A stretch of DNA of 64,000 nucleotides, from positions 124,001-188,000 of the forward strand of contig NZ_KE384072.1 in assembly GCF_000423665.1 (NCBI RefSeq), read 5' to 3'. Origin of the DNA: Solirubrobacter soli DSM 22325. Its GTDB lineage: Bacteria > Actinomycetota > Thermoleophilia > Solirubrobacterales > Solirubrobacteraceae. Under the pieces are notes generated by a model that made no database searches, was not told where the DNA came from, and saw only the letters and a program-made list of their open reading frames with translations. Every line of letters begins with the position of its first letter. Position 1 is the first letter of the stretch. The translations under genes and the position numbers were made by a program. This document shows positions 61,717 to 64,000 of the stretch, one piece after another.

Positions 61717-62837
61717 CGATCAAGCCTGAAGTGCTCGAGGCGGTCCTCGTCGAGGTCGATCCCGAGGCCGGGCCGCGGCCGCGGCGCCATGTGACCGTCG
61801 CGGATCTCCGGCGGCTCCGCCAGCAGGTCGTCGGCCAGGTCGAGGAAGTTCGTCGCCTCGGCGGGTCGCCGAGCGGTGGCGCTGAACGCCGACGCGAACG
61901 TCACGGTCGCCAGCGCGCCGATCCCGCCCTCGTACTGCGAACCGACCACGACGGGGGTCGTGCGCCCGAGCGTCAACCCGAGGATGCGGCGCGACTCGGT
62001 GAACCCGGTTCGCGCGACCTTCACGCTGACCATCCCGACCGCACCGTCGTCGAGCTCGCGGGCGACGTGGGCGAGGCTGATGCAGCTCTCGTCGCCGACC
62101 AGCGGCACGGTCCAGCGCGCGGCGAGGCGGGCGCGGCCGCGGCGGTCCTCGATCGCGATCGGCTCCTCGATCGCGGCGACGCCGAGCTCGGCCAGTTCCT
62201 CGCCCGCGCGTTGCGCCTGTTCCAGCGTCCAGCCGCGGTTGGCGTCGACGTAGAGCTCGGCGTCCGGCAGTGCTTCGCGGATCGCCTTCGTGGCGGCGAC
62301 GTCGGTCTCGACCTCGCGCCCGACCTTGACCTTGAACGTCCGGATGCCGTGCCGCTCGTGCATCGCGACCGCCTCCTCGGCCATGGCGTGCGGCTCGTCG
62401 AAGCTGACCATGTGGGCGACGGGCACCGCCGGCGCGAAGCCGCCCAGCAGCGCCGCGCAGGGCGTGCTCAGGAGCTGGCCGACGAGGTCCCAGACCGCGA
62501 GGTCGATGGCGCCGCGCGCGACCCGGTCGCCGGGCGTCCCGCCGCAGCGCGCGTCGATCAGCTCGGTGGCGAGCGGATCGATGCCCTCGAGCGCGGGGCC
62601 GAGCCGGTGGCGGATCGCCGCGACGATCGTCGCCTGCGTCTCGCCGTAGGTGTACGGGCGCGGCTGCGCCTCGGCCTGCCCGACCAGCCCTTCGCCGGCG
62701 TGCACGCGCACGAGCACGTTGTCCGCCCGTTCGACCGCGCCCGAGGCGAACCGCCCCGGCACGCGGTAGGGCACCGAGTAGGGGATCGCCTCGACCTTGG
62801 TGATGGTCGCGGTGCCGCGTGCGGCTACCAGCCCCAT
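61713..62837 (-). CDS. catB: Muconate cycloisomerase
   Basis: A 374-residue enolase-superfamily enzyme cyclising cis,cis-muconate to muconolactone. The general base motif KxK (TFKVKVG), metal ligands Asp in YVDANRGW, Glu in IEEPIA and the DES segment VGDESCIS, and the second base Lys in SVKVARTG are all present. Located between the flavin reductase (13-base overlap) and catC. Some members of the fold act on chloromuconates; the sequence alone does not separate them. Confidence 0.92.
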   Translation of the reverse strand: MGLVAARGTATITKVEAIPYSVPYRVPGRFASGAVERADNVLVRVHAGEGLVGQAEAQPRPYTYGETQATIVAAIRHRLGPALEGIDPLATELIDARCGGTPGDRVARGAIDLAVWDLVGQLLSTPCAALLGGFAPAVPVAHMVSFDEPHAMAEEAVAMHERHGIRTFKVKVGREVETDVAATKAIREALPDAELYVDANRGWTLEQAQRAGEELAELGVAAIEEPIAIEDRRGRARLAARWTVPLVGDESCISLAHVARELDDGAVGMVSVKVARTGFTESRRILGLTLGRTTPVVVGSQYEGGIGALATVTFASAFSATARRPAEATNFLDLADDLLAEPPEIRDGHMAPRPRPGLGIDLDEDRLEHFRLDR

Positions 62838-63337
62838 GTCTGCTCCAGGTCCGCCTCGTGCGGGGAGACGCGGCCGAAGACGCCGCGGTGGAACAGCAGC
62901 GGCTCGCCCCGGCGGGAGTCGAGATGCTCGACGTGGCCGAGGTAGAGCGTGTGGTCGCCCGCCTCATGGCAGGCGTGCAGGCTGCAGCCGACGTGGGCGA
63001 TCGCGCCGCGCACGAGCGGGACGTCGCCTTCGTGGACGAACAGCTCGCCGGGCTCCGCGAGGGGGCGACCAGCGAAGTGCCAGGCCGTGCGCTCCTGGTC
63101 GCAGCCGAGCACCGAGACGCCGAAGCGGCGGGTGTCCGGCAGCAGGCGGTGCATCTTCGCGCGGTGGTCGATCGAGACGAGCACCAGCGGCGGGTCGAGT
63201 GACACCGACGTGAACGCATTGGCGGTCATCGCGTGGATCTCGCCCTCGCGCTCGGTGGTGACGACGGTCACGCCGGTGCAGAAGCGGCCCAGCGTCCGGC
63301 GCAGGTCGGCGGGGGCGACGGTCGTCTCAGGCGGCAT
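62825..63337 (-). CDS. Flavin reductase of a two-component monooxygenase
   Basis: A 170-residue flavin:NADH reductase of the HpaC/PheA2 group (DIM6/NTAB fold): GVTVVTTEREGEIHAMTANAFTSVSLDPPLVLVS is the flavin-binding motif, and HFAGR and AHVGCSLHACHEAGDHTLYLGHV complete the fold. It supplies reduced FAD to an oxygenase. The upstream partial gene is its likely partner. It begins at ATG 63337, 10 bases inside the end of the FAD synthetase gene. Confidence 0.9.
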   Translation of the reverse strand: MPPETTVAPADLRRTLGRFCTGVTVVTTEREGEIHAMTANAFTSVSLDPPLVLVSIDHRAKMHRLLPDTRRFGVSVLGCDQERTAWHFAGRPLAEPGELFVHEGDVPLVRGAIAHVGCSLHACHEAGDHTLYLGHVEHLDSRRGEPLLFHRGVFGRVSPHEADLEQTWGW

Positions 63338-63839
63338 GCGCCACCGCCAAGCGCGCACGCAGCGTGCTCGAGCTGATCTTCTCCCGCCGGCCGACCTCGT
63401 GGAGCAGCGGGACGGTCTCGACGTCCACGCCGAGTGCGCGGATCGCGTCCGGCGTCCCCTCGCGGCCGCGGCCAAGCGCGAAGTCCTCACCCACCACGAG
63501 CGCGCGCATGCCGAGGTGGTCCACGAGGTGCTCGACGAACTCCGCCGCGGGCATCCCCATCAGCGCACGCGTGAACGGGACGACCACGACGTCGTTCGCG
63601 CCCGCGCGCTTGAGGCGGATCACGCGCTCGTCCAGACCGCAGAGGTCCGGGAGGCCAGGCGGCTTGGCGACCGCGTCGGGGCGGGGCGAGAACGTGACAG
63701 CGGTGAGCGGCAGCCCGCGCGAGCGAGCGACGTGCGCCGCGCGGGCGACGAGCGTCCGATGGCCGCAGTGCACGCCGTCGAACGTGCCGGCCGTCACCAC
63801 ACATGGGGTGTGGTGAGTTCTGAAGAGGCGCTCGATCAC
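63327..63839 (-). CDS. FMN adenylyltransferase (FAD synthetase), no riboflavin kinase domain
   Basis: A 170-residue nucleotidyltransferase corresponding only to the N-terminal half of bifunctional Rib[14 protein letters not shown] (GxFDGxHxGH), and the ending KISSSTLR (ISSTxIR-type). The riboflavin kinase half is absent, so it cannot make FMN, only adenylate it to FAD. Being in the middle of a flavin-dependent phenol-type operon, it probably raises FAD supply for the oxygenase (inference). GTG overlaps the previous stop (GTGA), and the end overlaps the flavin reductase start. Confidence 0.9.
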   Translation of the reverse strand: MIERLFRTHHTPCVVTAGTFDGVHCGHRTLVARAAHVARSRGLPLTAVTFSPRPDAVAKPPGLPDLCGLDERVIRLKRAGANDVVVVPFTRALMGMPAAEFVEHLVDHLGMRALVVGEDFALGRGREGTPDAIRALGVDVETVPLLHEVGRREKISSSTLRARLAVAHAA

Positions 63840-64000
63840 GACAGGAAGCGGTTGACGTCCGTCGGGTTGATCAGGTCGGGCGCGGTCCAGCCGTCGAGGT
63901 CGTACTCGGCCATGCAGGTCTCGGCGAAGCCCTTGTAGGCGTCGGCCTGGCCGGTCGCCTGGGCGTTGAGCAGCACCTCGAGGCGGATGTTCTCGTGGTT
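63836..64000 (-). CDS. C-terminal end of an upstream gene, probably oxygenase of a two-component flavin monooxygenase
   Basis: Only the last 54 residues (ending [13 protein letters not shown]) are in the window. The frame overlaps the FAD synthetase GTG by four bases (GTGA). By position, ahead of an FAD synthetase, an HpaC/PheA2-type reductase and catechol genes, this should be the FADH2-using oxygenase that converts phenol to catechol. The residues visible are too few to confirm the family. Confidence 0.6.
   Translation of the reverse strand, partial: NHENIRLEVLLNAQATGQADAYKGFAETCMAEYDLDGWTAPDLINPTDVNRFLS

Overview
The window is very GC-rich, densely packed bacterial DNA with GTG starts, ATGA/GTGA gene overlaps, TANNNT -10 boxes placed 6-9 nt before start codons (likely leaderless mRNAs), AbiEi/DUF559 proteins and large secreted beta-propeller/PKD proteins. 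This points to a chromosomal segment of a soil actinobacterium, most likely class Thermoleophilia, order Solirubrobacterales (inference; no rRNA is present). I see no tRNA, rRNA, CRISPR array, prophage or transposase. No gene-free stretch exceeds about 200 bases.

Layout. 1-1675: the end of a diguanylate cyclase, a glutathione peroxidase and a secreted ricin-type lectin. 1668-9135: a complete acetoin/2,3-butanediol catabolic operon (acoX, acoA, acoB, acoC, diacetyl/acetoin reductase, butanediol dehydrogenase) read away from a divergent AcoR-type GAF regulator. 9142-18973: redox and stress genes (azoreductase, rhodanese, LysR, HI0933-type flavoprotein, an SDR without the usual catalytic Tyr/Lys), a MarR-efflux pump-UspA operon, a secreted M28 peptidase, and an XRE-cupin regulator divergent from a thioredoxin-reductase-like flavoprotein. 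19038-26534: a DUF559 protein, then a LysR regulator divergent from a five-gene operon: cytochrome P450 fused to a PEP-synthase ATP-grasp domain, a PEP-utilising His-swivel protein, two tandem HD phosphohydrolases and an SDR. This gene set matches the phosphorylation-first alkylphenol (p-cresol, cre) logic known from Corynebacterium glutamicum, but with the P450 and one kinase half fused into one polypeptide. It is the most interesting system here.

26597-42419: a large GGDEF-EAL protein, a Rieske oxygenase with its GntR regulator, Ohr, a GAF-GGDEF protein, an MFS pump/MarR pair with a bidirectional palindromic promoter, a small response regulator, glutamine-dependent NAD synthetase, further MFS, AKR and HAD genes. 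42455-48946: a zinc metallopeptidase and a complete oligopeptide-type ABC importer. 48975-60614: cupin, histidine kinase, hydrolases, a flavin monooxygenase, a ScyD-like secreted protein, a 1440-residue secreted ThuA/sugar-dehydrogenase-like/PKD protein, and an S2P protease behind a membrane protein. 60674-64000: an operon on the minus strand running from a truncated upstream gene (probably the oxygenase of a two-component flavin monooxygenase) through an FMN adenylyltransferase-only FAD synthetase, a flavin reductase, muconate cycloisomerase, muconolactone isomerase and catechol 1,2-dioxygenase: a phenol-to-beta-ketoadipate route with its own FAD supply.

Together the genes describe an aerobic heterotroph with several aromatic/alicyclic degradation modules, each with a local regulator, plus efflux, c-di-GMP signalling and secreted hydrolases.
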